Source: Clostridia bacterium (GTDB lineage Bacteria > Bacillota > Clostridia > Christensenellales > Aristaeellaceae). Taken from it: DNA of 59,248 nucleotides. Shown here one piece after another: positions 46,047 to 53,780 of the stretch. Each line of letters opens with the position of its first letter. The first letter of the stretch is position 1. The stretch is from contig JAFRLY010000028.1 of the NCBI GenBank assembly GCA_017431005.1, forward strand, positions 1 to 59,248, given 5' to 3'. The position numbers and the translations under genes were made by a program. Below the pieces are notes generated by a model, which searched no databases, was not told where the DNA came from, and worked only from the letters and a program-made list of their open reading frames with translations.

Positions 46047-47051
46047 ATGAAAAGAAAGTTTTGGTTTACCGTAACGGCACTGATTCTGGCACTGTGCGTC
46101 TTTTCATGCGGCTGGTCAGAAGAGGCCGGGTCTGCGGCATCCTCTTCCTCTGCTGAAAGCTCCTCCTCCGGGCACAGTGAAACCTCTGTCTCCCTGGAAG
46201 TCACCACCTCCACGGATCAGTCGTCCTCCTCGTCCTCGGACAGCTCAGCCTCAGCCGCTTCTGCGGGCAGCGGGTCCGGAGGCAGCGGAGCCGGCGCAGC
46301 CGCTGCCGGTGCATCTGCCGGCGCCCAGAGCGGCGGCAGTTCCAGCACCAGCACCTCTGTTACCGTAACGACAACCACCGTTACCTCAGGCGGCAGCTCC
46401 TCCGGAGCTTCAGCCGGTGCATCTTCCGCTGCCGCGGGCGCGGGCGGTTCAGGTGCATCCTCCTCCGCCTCCTCATCCGCTGCCGCTGCGTCGTCTTCCT
46501 CCTCGGGTGAAGCTGTTCCGCCAATTCCGCCCCTGCCGCCCTTCCCCGTGCCGACACCCCGTCCGCGGGTTTCCCGGAGTGCGGAAGCCATCATTCGTTC
46601 CACACCGGTGGAGGGCGAAGGCTGGACCGCGATAGGGCGTGTAAACGTCCGGGTGCTGGCGAGCATTCACAGCTCCTGTGTCGCGACAATCCGCTACTCC
46701 GGCACCGTCGTAACGGTTATGGAGGAAGTGGTGAACAGTTCCGGTCAGACCTGGTATGCCGTCAAGCTTGCGAACGGAATTATGGGATATATCCGCAGCG
46801 ACCTCCTGCGGGTGGATATCCGGCCTGTTGAGGCAAAGGTTGAAGTGGTTTATCTCACACCGGAGCCCACACCTGCCCCCGCCGTGACGCCGGAAGTCAT
46901 CTATGTGCTTGCGGATCCTGATCCGACGCCGACCCCGATCGTCATTTATGTCCAGCGGGAGCAGCTGGCGGAAGTCACGCCTGAGGTTGTCTATGTCAAC
47001 CCCGAACCTGCTTCCACCCCGATCCCCGCAGACGCGTATCATCATCAGTAA
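46047..47051 (+). CDS. Exported low-complexity SH3 protein with C-terminal repeats
   Basis: The 334-residue protein has a signal segment (MKRKFWFTVTALILALCVFS) with Cys21 as a possible lipidation site, a Ser/Ala/Gly-rich stretch from about 25 to 160, a Pro linker (PPIPPLPPFPVPTPRPR), a bacterial SH3 domain (about 183-255, GRVNVRVLASIHSSCVATI), and a repetitive Thr/Pro/Val-Tyr end (VVYLTPEPTP, VIYVLADPDPTPTP, VVYVNPEPASTP). SH3 domains usually bind peptidoglycan. The start at 46047 follows CGGGAGAAAAC. A strong terminator follows. Confidence 0.82.
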   Translation: MKRKFWFTVTALILALCVFSCGWSEEAGSAASSSSAESSSSGHSETSVSLEVTTSTDQSSSSSSDSSASAASAGSGSGGSGAGAAAAGASAGAQSGGSSSTSTSVTVTTTTVTSGGSSSGASAGASSAAAGAGGSGASSSASSSAAAASSSSSGEAVPPIPPLPPFPVPTPRPRVSRSAEAIIRSTPVEGEGWTAIGRVNVRVLASIHSSCVATIRYSGTVVTVMEEVVNSSGQTWYAVKLANGIMGYIRSDLLRVDIRPVEAKVEVVYLTPEPTPAPAVTPEVIYVLADPDPTPTPIVIYVQREQLAEVTPEVVYVNPEPASTPIPADAYHHQ

Positions 47052-47062
47052 TCAGCAGTTCT

Positions 47063-47104
47063 CAGCGGCGGGCGCCGGTTCATCCGGTGCCCGCCGCTGT
47101 TTTT
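47063..47104 (+). terminator. Strong terminator after the SH3 protein gene
   Basis: CAGCGGCGGGC(G)CCGG (47063-47078) pairs with CCGG(T)GCCCGCCGCTG (47084-47099) around TTCAT, followed by TTTTT. Confidence 0.92.
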
Positions 47105-47154
47105 CTTTGCCGGAAAGAGGTACGGACTTTCTCTGTTTTTTTGCGGGCCTGAAC

Positions 47155-47183
47155 TTGTTCTTCCTCCTGTCAAGTGATAAGAT
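47155..47183 (+). promoter_or_regulatory. Promoter of iorAB-paaK
   Basis: TTGTTC (47155-47160), 17 bases, TAAGAT (47178-47183) with an extended TGA before the -10. Confidence 0.55.
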
Positions 47184-47248
47184 AGCATCCGATAAGCACA
47201 AATCACAGGTACAGGTTTTTCTGTATTTTCAGGATGAGGTGTAACAGA

Positions 47249-49048
47249 ATGAAGCAATATGTGATGGGCAACGGCGCCATCGCGCTCGGAGCGCTTGCAG
47301 CCGGAGTCGGTCTGGTGGCCGGCTATCCGGGAACGCCTTCCTCTGAAATCATTGAGACCGTTTCCAGAGCGCCCCACGAGGGCGTACACCTGGAGTGGTC
47401 CGTCAATGAGAAGGCGGCCCTGGAGGTGGCGGCTGCCGCGGCCTACAGCGGTGCCAGGGCGCTTGTTACCATGAAGCAGATGGGGCTGAATGTGGCTTCC
47501 GATCCGCTGATGTCCGTTTCCTATATCGGTGTTAAAGGCGGCCTGGTCATCGTCAGCGCTGACGATCCCGGCCCCATTTCCTCCCAGACAGAACAGGATA
47601 CCCGGCGCTTCGCGGACTTCTGCAGGATTCCTGTTTTTGATCCTTCCTCTCCGGAGGAAGCCTTCGAAATGATTCAGGATGCCTTTGAGCTCTCTGAAAA
47701 ATACGGTACGCCGGTTCTTTTCCGTCCGACGACCCGTGTCTGTCACGCCTATGCCGCCGTTGATGCGCCGGAGCAGTTTTCTCCGAAGCCCTTTGAAGGC
47801 TTCGTGAAGGATTCCGGAAAATGGGTGATTTTCCCCCGTCTGTCCTATATCAATCATGGCAGGCTGGAGCAGCGGAACGCTGAGATCGCCGGGCATCTGT
47901 CCTCCTACCGGTTCAACACGTCCGAAGGAGCGCCGTCCCGGAAGGCTGTAATCGCTTCCGGCGTCAGCTATGCTTATGTGAAGGAATGTCTGCAGGGCCG
48001 CAATGATATCCGGCTGATCAGAATCGCGACAGCCTTCCCCTTCCCGGAGGATTTCCTGCTTTCTGCTCTGGAAGGCGTGCAGGAGGTTCTCTGCGTCGAG
48101 GAACTGAGCCCCTATATTGAAGAGCAAGTGCTTAAAACTGCCGGACGGCATCATCTGCCCCTGCGCGTTTCCGGCAAGCTGGACGGCAGTGTCCCCCATA
48201 ACGGTGAAATCAGCGTGGAGCTGGCTTCCCGGATTCTGAAGGATTTCCTGGGTCTGGATACCGCCTGCGAGCCGCTGAATGATGCGGATGCCCCGGCGCT
48301 TCCCGTGCGGCCGCCCGTGCTTTGTGCCGGCTGCCCGCACCGCGCCTCCTTCTATGCGGTCAAGCAGGCCATGAAGGGAAAGAAAGCCTTCTTCTGCGGC
48401 GATATCGGCTGTTATACGCTCGGGAATGCCATGCCGCTGGATATGGTGGATACCTGTCTGTGCATGGGCGCAGGCATCACGATTGCCCAGGGTCTGAACC
48501 ACACGAACCCGGACGCCGTCTGCTTCGCGTTTGTCGGTGATTCCACCTTCTTCGCCTCCGGAATGACCGGTGTTGTCAACGCGGTTTACAACGAGGCGGA
48601 CATCGTGCTCTGCGTTCTGGATAACTCCACCACCGCCATGACAGGCCATCAGCCGCATCCCGGAACCGGCCGCAATATGATGGGAAACATCGTGGACAAG
48701 GTGGATATCGCAAAGGTGCTGGAAGGTATCGGGGTCAGGACAGTCATGACGGTCAACCCGCTGGACCTCAGAAGCAGTGTGGAGGCTGTCAGCACCTGCG
48801 CCGCCCTTCCCGGTGTAAAGGCGATCATCTTCAAATCCCCCTGTATCGCGTTAAGCAGGCCGTCAGCCCGGTGCGCCGTCGATCCGGCGAAGTGCACAGG
48901 CTGTAAAAAGTGCATCCGGGAAATCGGCTGCCCTGCCCTGGTCGCATCCGGCGGAAAGGTCACGATCGATCCCAATCTCTGCACCGGCTGCAGACTCTGC
49001 GCTCAGGTTTGCCCCTTCAGCGCTGTGGGAGGTGCCTGCCATGAATAA
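47249..49048 (+). CDS. iorA: Indolepyruvate ferredoxin oxidoreductase alpha subunit
   Basis: IorA with IorB converts arylpyruvates plus CoA to arylacetyl-CoA and CO2, reducing ferredoxin. The 599-residue protein has the N-terminal pyrimidine domain (GYPGTPSSEIIE; LEWSVNEKAALEVA), the TPP-binding domain (GDIGCYTLG; FVGDSTFFASG; LDNSTTAMTGHQPHPG) and two C-terminal [4Fe-4S] sites CTGCKKCIREIGC and CTGCRLCAQVC. Start 47249 follows GAGGTG by 7 bases. It overlaps iorB by 8 bases. Confidence 0.95.
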   Translation: MKQYVMGNGAIALGALAAGVGLVAGYPGTPSSEIIETVSRAPHEGVHLEWSVNEKAALEVAAAAAYSGARALVTMKQMGLNVASDPLMSVSYIGVKGGLVIVSADDPGPISSQTEQDTRRFADFCRIPVFDPSSPEEAFEMIQDAFELSEKYGTPVLFRPTTRVCHAYAAVDAPEQFSPKPFEGFVKDSGKWVIFPRLSYINHGRLEQRNAEIAGHLSSYRFNTSEGAPSRKAVIASGVSYAYVKECLQGRNDIRLIRIATAFPFPEDFLLSALEGVQEVLCVEELSPYIEEQVLKTAGRHHLPLRVSGKLDGSVPHNGEISVELASRILKDFLGLDTACEPLNDADAPALPVRPPVLCAGCPHRASFYAVKQAMKGKKAFFCGDIGCYTLGNAMPLDMVDTCLCMGAGITIAQGLNHTNPDAVCFAFVGDSTFFASGMTGVVNAVYNEADIVLCVLDNSTTAMTGHQPHPGTGRNMMGNIVDKVDIAKVLEGIGVRTVMTVNPLDLRSSVEAVSTCAALPGVKAIIFKSPCIALSRPSARCAVDPAKCTGCKKCIREIGCPALVASGGKVTIDPNLCTGCRLCAQVCPFSAVGGACHE

Positions 49049-49634
49049 AAATATTCTGATCTGCGGTGTGGGCGGTCAGGGCACCGTCCTGGCTTCCCGC
49101 ATCATCGCCGCCGCCGCAATGGAGGAAGGACATCCGGTTCATTCCGCTGAAACGATCGGCATGGCGCAGCGGGGCGGCTCCGTCACCAGCCATATACGTA
49201 TCGGTGAATCCGCGTACTCCCCGCTTCTTCCCTGGGGCAGCGCCGATATACTCATGGCCTTTGAGCCTGCCGAAGCAGTCCGCAACCTGAAATATCTGAA
49301 GAAGGGCGGTGTCGCAGTCGTCAACACGGCTGCAACAAGGCCCGTTACGGAGGCCTTCCGGCCCACGGGCTACGACGGCAGTGAGATGACAGCCTGGCTG
49401 CGGGATAAATGTGCCTGCATCTTCGTCGACGCGCATGAGGTTTGCCGGCCTTTCGGGTCCGAGAAGTTCTTTAATGTTATCATGCTGGGCATCGCCGCCG
49501 GTTCCGGCCAGCTTTTCCTGTCGAAGGATACGCTCCTCCGGCAGCTGAAAAAGCAGATTCCCCCCAGGTATCTGGATATCAATCTTCAGGCATTCCTGGC
49601 CGGTTATGAGATCGGCACACAGAAATCCAAATGA
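49041..49634 (+). CDS. iorB: Indolepyruvate ferredoxin oxidoreductase beta subunit
   Basis: The 197-residue gamma-type domain subunit has the Rossmann-like GVGGQGTVLASRIIAAAA, ETIGMAQRGGSVTSHIRIG and AFEPAEAVRNLKYL stretches typical of IorB. The start at 49041 has GGGAGGTG upstream and lies in the end of iorA, so translation is coupled. It completes the arylpyruvate oxidoreductase. Confidence 0.95.
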   Translation: MNKNILICGVGGQGTVLASRIIAAAAMEEGHPVHSAETIGMAQRGGSVTSHIRIGESAYSPLLPWGSADILMAFEPAEAVRNLKYLKKGGVAVVNTAATRPVTEAFRPTGYDGSEMTAWLRDKCACIFVDAHEVCRPFGSEKFFNVIMLGIAAGSGQLFLSKDTLLRQLKKQIPPRYLDINLQAFLAGYEIGTQKSK

Positions 49635-49652
49635 TTGCAGGAGGAGAACACT

Positions 49653-50894
49653 ATGAGAATCAATGACACACAGCTCGCTCTGGTGGACCGCCAGATCAAA
49701 CGTATCCTTGCCAGCGGAAATTATTACAGTAAGGTATATCAGGCCGCGGGTATCACCGGCGTGTCCTCACCGGAGGATTTTGAGAAAATCCCGTTTACGG
49801 ATAAAGCCGACCTTCGGAATGCCTATCCGCTCGGAATTCAGGCTGTTCCGGATGAGCAGATCGTTCGCATTCACTCATCCTCCGGCACCACCGGAAAACC
49901 GGTCATCATTCCCTATACCGCGAAAGACGTGGAAGACTGGGCCACGATGTTTGCCCGCTGCTATGAAATAGCCGGCATCACTGCGAAGGACCGCATTCAG
50001 ATCACCCCCGGCTACGGTCTGTGGACTGCCGGTATCGGCTTCCAGGCCGGATGTGAGAAGCTCGGCGCCATGGCAATTCCCATGGGACCCGGCAATACCG
50101 AAAAGCAGCTTCAGATGATGATCGATCTTCAGTCCACGGTCATCTGCGCGACCTCTTCCTACGCGCTGCTGCTGGCGGAGGAGATCAATAAGCGCGGTCT
50201 GCGGGATCAGATCAGGCTGAAGAAAGGCGTTATCGGGTCGGAACGCTGGAGCGACGCCAAGCGCAACTATATTGCCCGGGAGCTGGGAATCGAGCTCTAT
50301 GATATTTACGGACTCACTGAGATCTACGGACCCGGCATCGGTATCAACTGCCCGGATCAGACCGGTATGCATATCTTTGATGATTTCCTGTATACGGAGA
50401 TCATCGATCCGCAGACCGGAGAGGTTCTGCCGGACGGAGAAGAGGGCGAAATCGTCATTACAACGCTGGTCAAGGAAGGGGCTCCCCTGATCCGCTTCCG
50501 CACCCATGACCTCTCCCGGATCATCCCGGGTGAATGCCCCTGCGGCAGACACTTCCCGCGGCTGGATACCATCCGCGGCCGCAGCGATGACATGTTTAAG
50601 GTTCACGGCGTCAACATGTTCCCCAGCCAGGTGGAAGAGATTCTGGGCATGGTGGACGGTGTTTCCAGCGAGTACAAGATTGATATTGCCCACGATGAAA
50701 GCAACAACCGGGATATCATTATGGTAACCGCCGAAGCCGACGGCCGCGTGGATTTCAACGCCACCGGCGAAAAGATCCGTCAGCTGTTCAAGTCCAGGAT
50801 GAACGTCACGCCCAAGGTTGCCATCGTTTCCCTGAATACCCTGCCCCGTTCGGAAAAGAAAACGCAGCGCGTTTTCGATCACCGCGGAGACTGA
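49653..50894 (+). CDS. paaK: Phenylacetate--CoA ligase family enzyme
   Basis: An AMP-forming aryl-CoA ligase; it joins arylacetate, CoA and ATP. The 413-residue protein has the P-loop HSSSGTTGKPVIIPYT, the YDIYGLTEIYGPG motif and the C-terminal RSDDMFKVHGVNMFPSQVE. AGGAGGAG precedes the ATG. Together with iorAB it forms the arylacetate-arylpyruvate pathway found in anaerobes, which can run towards aromatic amino acids by reductive carboxylation or towards arylacetate; direction is not shown by the sequence. Confidence 0.93.
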   Translation: MRINDTQLALVDRQIKRILASGNYYSKVYQAAGITGVSSPEDFEKIPFTDKADLRNAYPLGIQAVPDEQIVRIHSSSGTTGKPVIIPYTAKDVEDWATMFARCYEIAGITAKDRIQITPGYGLWTAGIGFQAGCEKLGAMAIPMGPGNTEKQLQMMIDLQSTVICATSSYALLLAEEINKRGLRDQIRLKKGVIGSERWSDAKRNYIARELGIELYDIYGLTEIYGPGIGINCPDQTGMHIFDDFLYTEIIDPQTGEVLPDGEEGEIVITTLVKEGAPLIRFRTHDLSRIIPGECPCGRHFPRLDTIRGRSDDMFKVHGVNMFPSQVEEILGMVDGVSSEYKIDIAHDESNNRDIIMVTAEADGRVDFNATGEKIRQLFKSRMNVTPKVAIVSLNTLPRSEKKTQRVFDHRGD

Positions 50895-50909
50895 TGATCT
50901 GTCTGCCTG

Positions 50910-50953
50910 CAAATCAAAAGCCCATGGCCGGCCGGCCATGGGCTTTTGATTTG
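50910..50953. terminator. 44-base perfect palindrome, bidirectional terminator
   Basis: From 50910 to 50953 both 22-base halves are exact reverse complements, with AAAAGCCCATGGCC on the left and GGCCATGGGCTTTT on the right and no central spacer. In RNA the middle would open as a short loop. It lies between the converging paaK and cystatin-like genes. Confidence 0.85.
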
Positions 50954-50963
50954 TTCTTCCGTG

Positions 50964-51362
50964 TTACTCCTCCGCGCCGTAGGTGCAGAGAGCGCCGATA
51001 TCAAAATCGGAAATGTTCAGCAGCCGGACGTTGCCTTCAGGATCTTCGTACAGATACAGGATAACAAGCGTCGGCTTGGCGTCAGGGTAAACGACGGTCG
51101 CCTGGCAGAGAACTGCGTGGTTCCTTCCGGCCACCATCTGGGACCCCAGGTATGCCACGGGAACGTAATGAACACCCAGCAGGCCTTCCACTCCCTTGTC
51201 AGTCAGCGCCTGAATCTCCTCCGTAATCGTCGGATCCTCAGCCACTTCCCATCCGCCGACCACTCCCAGACCGGCCTTTGTCTGCTCCTCCGCCAGTGCG
51301 GCTCCGCAGATCATCATCAGAACCATCATGATTGCCATGGCAATGGCTGTCAGCTTCTTCAT
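50964..51362 (-). CDS. Exported cystatin-like protein
   Basis: The 132-residue protein has a signal peptide (cleavage after ALA at 24) and a mature part with the order expected of cystatins: a Gly pair at 36-37 (VVGGWEVAEDP), a helix (ITEEIQALTDKGVEGL), then QMVAG at 75-79 followed by a strand (NHAVLCQATVVYP) and a second strand pair. Cystatins bind papain-like cysteine proteases through these Gly and QxVxG sites. Activity is inference; related cystatin-fold proteins may do other jobs. Start at 51362 follows GGGGGAGAGAAAG. Confidence 0.72.
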   Translation of the reverse strand: MKKLTAIAMAIMMVLMMICGAALAEEQTKAGLGVVGGWEVAEDPTITEEIQALTDKGVEGLLGVHYVPVAYLGSQMVAGRNHAVLCQATVVYPDAKPTLVILYLYEDPEGNVRLLNISDFDIGALCTYGAEE

Positions 51363-51481
51363 CTTTCTCTCCCCCTTATTTGTTACTGTCGTACCGTTTT
51401 TCATTTTCCGCAGGATTTTTTTACCTCCTGCACCTTTTGATACGCAGCAGATCGGCCGATGGCAGTTGCCTTCTTCGTTTC

Positions 51482-52540
51482 TCAGGGGTGCCAGATCATC
51501 CGCCCGGACCGGATTTCCTCCCAGGGATGCTGCACTGCCTGCTCCATCTGCAGCCAGAACATGGCATCCTCCAGCGCTTCCTTCAGCGGATAGGGAGACG
51601 GACCGCCCTTGCAGAAGGCTCCCATATCCAGCAGCATGGAGGCAATCGCGAACTCATCCTGCACCGTATCCGGTGCCAGATCCGGCTGCCAGCTCCTGCG
51701 CAGATCCCGCAGCGCCTGCGTATCCAAACAGCGGTACTCCTTGCTGATTTCCGGCAGCAGGAAAAGCTGCCGGGGAGTGCCGTCCGGATCCAGCGTCCGG
51801 ACCGTCGTGTCGCTCCATTCGCCCCTGGTTCCCCGGACGGTCAGGTGTCTGGACCGCAGATAGGTCCGGTACTGAACGGAGCTGAAGTCATAATCTGCCT
51901 CTTTTCCGCTCTCAAAGTCGATATGAATCCGGTCCCGCTCCTCATTCTGGCAGCTGCCGTCCAGGACAGCGCCTTCCCGGGAATCCGTCGCCGTCACCTG
52001 TGTTACGGTCCGGGAGCCACGCATGATGAATTTTTCTCCCGCCGGCACCTGCAGTGCTCTGCGGATCAGGCTCGCTCCGTGATAATGATGCAGCAGCGAA
52101 ATATACAGGCTCACCGGCGTTCCGATCAGCCCGTCCTCCACTGCCTTCAGACCGGCCGCCAGCAGCGGCTGCCTGAAGTACTGCTCACAGCAGGAAATCC
52201 GGGCGCCTTTCTGCTCCTGCGCTTCCCACAGGCGGTTCAGCTCCCCGGCAGAGGCCCCGCTGGGCGTCTCCGTAATCACGGGTATGCCGGTTTCCGCCCA
52301 TCTCAGCGTTTCCTCCGCCATATGTCCCCGGTCCACGGCAATAACCAGAAAATCGGGTCCGAAAGCCAGAAAGCGGTCCCTGCTCTGTGTGGCTTCCATG
52401 CCTGTATGTGCGGTCATCCGTTCTGTTTTCTCCGCGCTGCGGCACAGATAGATCGCCCGGAAAAGGTCCGGATAGGTCCTTGCAATTCTGCCGAAATATT
52501 CTGCGCGGTAGCCGGATCCGACGATGCCGAATGAAATCAT
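51482..52540 (-). CDS. Gfo/Idh/MocA-family oxidoreductase lacking the EKP lysine
   Basis: The 352-residue protein has an N-terminal NAD-binding fold (ISFGIVGSGYRAEYFGRIA, motif at 5-10) and the C-terminal alpha/beta domain of the family. The usual EKP motif, whose Lys binds cofactor and substrate in many members, reads ETP at 91-93. The substrate is unknown. The gene starts 15 bases after the flavin reductase gene and the two are probably coexpressed. AGGAGGGAC precedes the ATG. Confidence 0.88.
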   Translation of the reverse strand: MISFGIVGSGYRAEYFGRIARTYPDLFRAIYLCRSAEKTERMTAHTGMEATQSRDRFLAFGPDFLVIAVDRGHMAEETLRWAETGIPVITETPSGASAGELNRLWEAQEQKGARISCCEQYFRQPLLAAGLKAVEDGLIGTPVSLYISLLHHYHGASLIRRALQVPAGEKFIMRGSRTVTQVTATDSREGAVLDGSCQNEERDRIHIDFESGKEADYDFSSVQYRTYLRSRHLTVRGTRGEWSDTTVRTLDPDGTPRQLFLLPEISKEYRCLDTQALRDLRRSWQPDLAPDTVQDEFAIASMLLDMGAFCKGGPSPYPLKEALEDAMFWLQMEQAVQHPWEEIRSGRMIWHP

Positions 52541-52555
52541 AGCGGTCCCTCCTGC

Positions 52556-53182
52556 TTATTTGCCGTCAGGGAAGCTGGTAAAACTCCCGCGTTCCGTTTC
52601 CGGGAGGCCGTATTTCTCCCTGGCGTCCGCGATGGCCCGGATCAGGAATGTCATGTTCCTTGCCAGGTTCCGCATGGTCTGCAGTCCCTCCAGGTCCTTT
52701 CTGACATCTTCTGCCGTAAAGCCGTGAACCTGATTCCAGTATGTGCTGGATGCCACAGGCATTCCGCTGATCGTAAAGTATTTGTTCAGGACATCAAAGG
52801 ATGCGGTATTTCCGCCTCTGCGGCAGCTGACCACTGCCGCCCCGATCTTCATATGCTTGGAGAAGGAAGTGCTGTAAAACAGCCTGTCCAGGAAGGACAG
52901 AAGCGTCCCGTTGGGGGATCCGTAGTACACCGGGGATCCGATTACCAGGCCGTCCGCCGCTTCCAGCTTCTGAGCGACTTCGTTGACCGGATCGTTGAAA
53001 ACGCAGCGTCCGTTCTTTCCGCAGAAGCCGCAGGACACGCATCCGCGGATGCTCTCCCTGCCCACCTGGATAAGCTCCGTCCCGATACCCTCCGCTTCAA
53101 ACACCGAGATCATCTCAGCCAGGGCTGCAGCCGTGCACCCGTTGGTCTTCGGACTGCCGTTCAGCAGAATAACCTTTGCCAT
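52556..53182 (-). CDS. NADPH-dependent FMN reductase / iron-sulfur flavoprotein-like
   Basis: The 208-residue protein has the flavodoxin-like phosphate loop LNGSPKTNGCTAAAL, a Cys cluster CVSCGFCGKNGRC near 48-60 as in iron-sulfur flavoproteins, and GSPVYYGSPNGTLLSFLDR. Such proteins pass electrons to flavins or quinones in anaerobes. AAGGAGG precedes the ATG. It heads the unit with the oxidoreductase gene. Confidence 0.9.
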   Translation of the reverse strand: MAKVILLNGSPKTNGCTAAALAEMISVFEAEGIGTELIQVGRESIRGCVSCGFCGKNGRCVFNDPVNEVAQKLEAADGLVIGSPVYYGSPNGTLLSFLDRLFYSTSFSKHMKIGAAVVSCRRGGNTASFDVLNKYFTISGMPVASSTYWNQVHGFTAEDVRKDLEGLQTMRNLARNMTFLIRAIADAREKYGLPETERGSFTSFPDGK

Positions 53183-53230
53183 ATAGCTGTCGCCTCCTTT
53201 ATTGAACTGAATGCATATTATTTCTCCGCC

Positions 53231-53264
53231 GCGGAAGCAATCCCCTTCCGGAATCTGCTTCCGC
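53231..53264. repeat. Nested inverted repeats between divergent genes
   Basis: GCGGAAGCA (53231-53239) and TGCTTCCGC (53256-53264) are perfect inverted repeats, enclosing a self-complementary TTCCGGAA (53246-53253). They lie between the divergent flavin reductase and mutT genes and could be an operator; no T-run is present. Confidence 0.45.
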
Positions 53265-53268
53265 TCCC

Positions 53269-53297
53269 TTGCGTTTATCGCTTCATTGTTGTATGAT
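53269..53297 (+). promoter_or_regulatory. Promoter of mutT-fumC
   Basis: TTGCGT (53269-53274), 17 bases, TATGAT (53292-53297). Confidence 0.6.
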
Positions 53298-53369
53298 CGC
53301 CGGTGACGGGGCTTTCCGCTTATCCTTCATCAGGTATCCGCGGATTCTGCGCCCTGTGAAAGGACTGCG

Positions 53370-53780
53370 ATGAAAACGATACAGGTGGTTGCCGCTGTGA
53401 TCCGGGACGGAAAGCGGTTCTGGGCCGCCCAGCGCGGTTACGGTCCCTGGAAGGACAGCTGGGAGTTCCCCGGCGGGAAGATCGAGCCCGGTGAAACGCC
53501 TGAGCAGGCGCTTGCCCGGGAAATCCGTGAAGAGCTGGATACAGAAATCGACATCCGGGAAAAGATCGCGCAGGTGGAATATGATTATCCTGATTTTCAC
53601 CTGTCCATGGGCTGCTATCTCTGCTCCGTCCGTTCAGGGCATCTGGTCCTGAAGGAGCATGAGTCAGCCAGATGGCTGGCCCGGGAAGAGCTGAACGCGG
53701 TTCCGTGGCTCCCGGCAGACCGGATTGTTGTGAACCGGCTGCTCCAGGCAGAGGAGGATGCGTATGAAGGTACGGACTGA
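53370..53780 (+). CDS. MutT-type Nudix hydrolase
   Basis: The 136-residue protein has the full Nudix box GKIEPGE (36-42) then REIREELD (50-57), and the MutT start IQVVAAVIRDGKRFWAAQR. It probably removes oxidised nucleotides or other nucleoside polyphosphates. The start has no strong ribosome site (GAAAGGACTGCG). Its last 17 bases overlap the start of fumC, in another frame. Confidence 0.92.
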   Translation: MKTIQVVAAVIRDGKRFWAAQRGYGPWKDSWEFPGGKIEPGETPEQALAREIREELDTEIDIREKIAQVEYDYPDFHLSMGCYLCSVRSGHLVLKEHESARWLAREELNAVPWLPADRIVVNRLLQAEEDAYEGTD

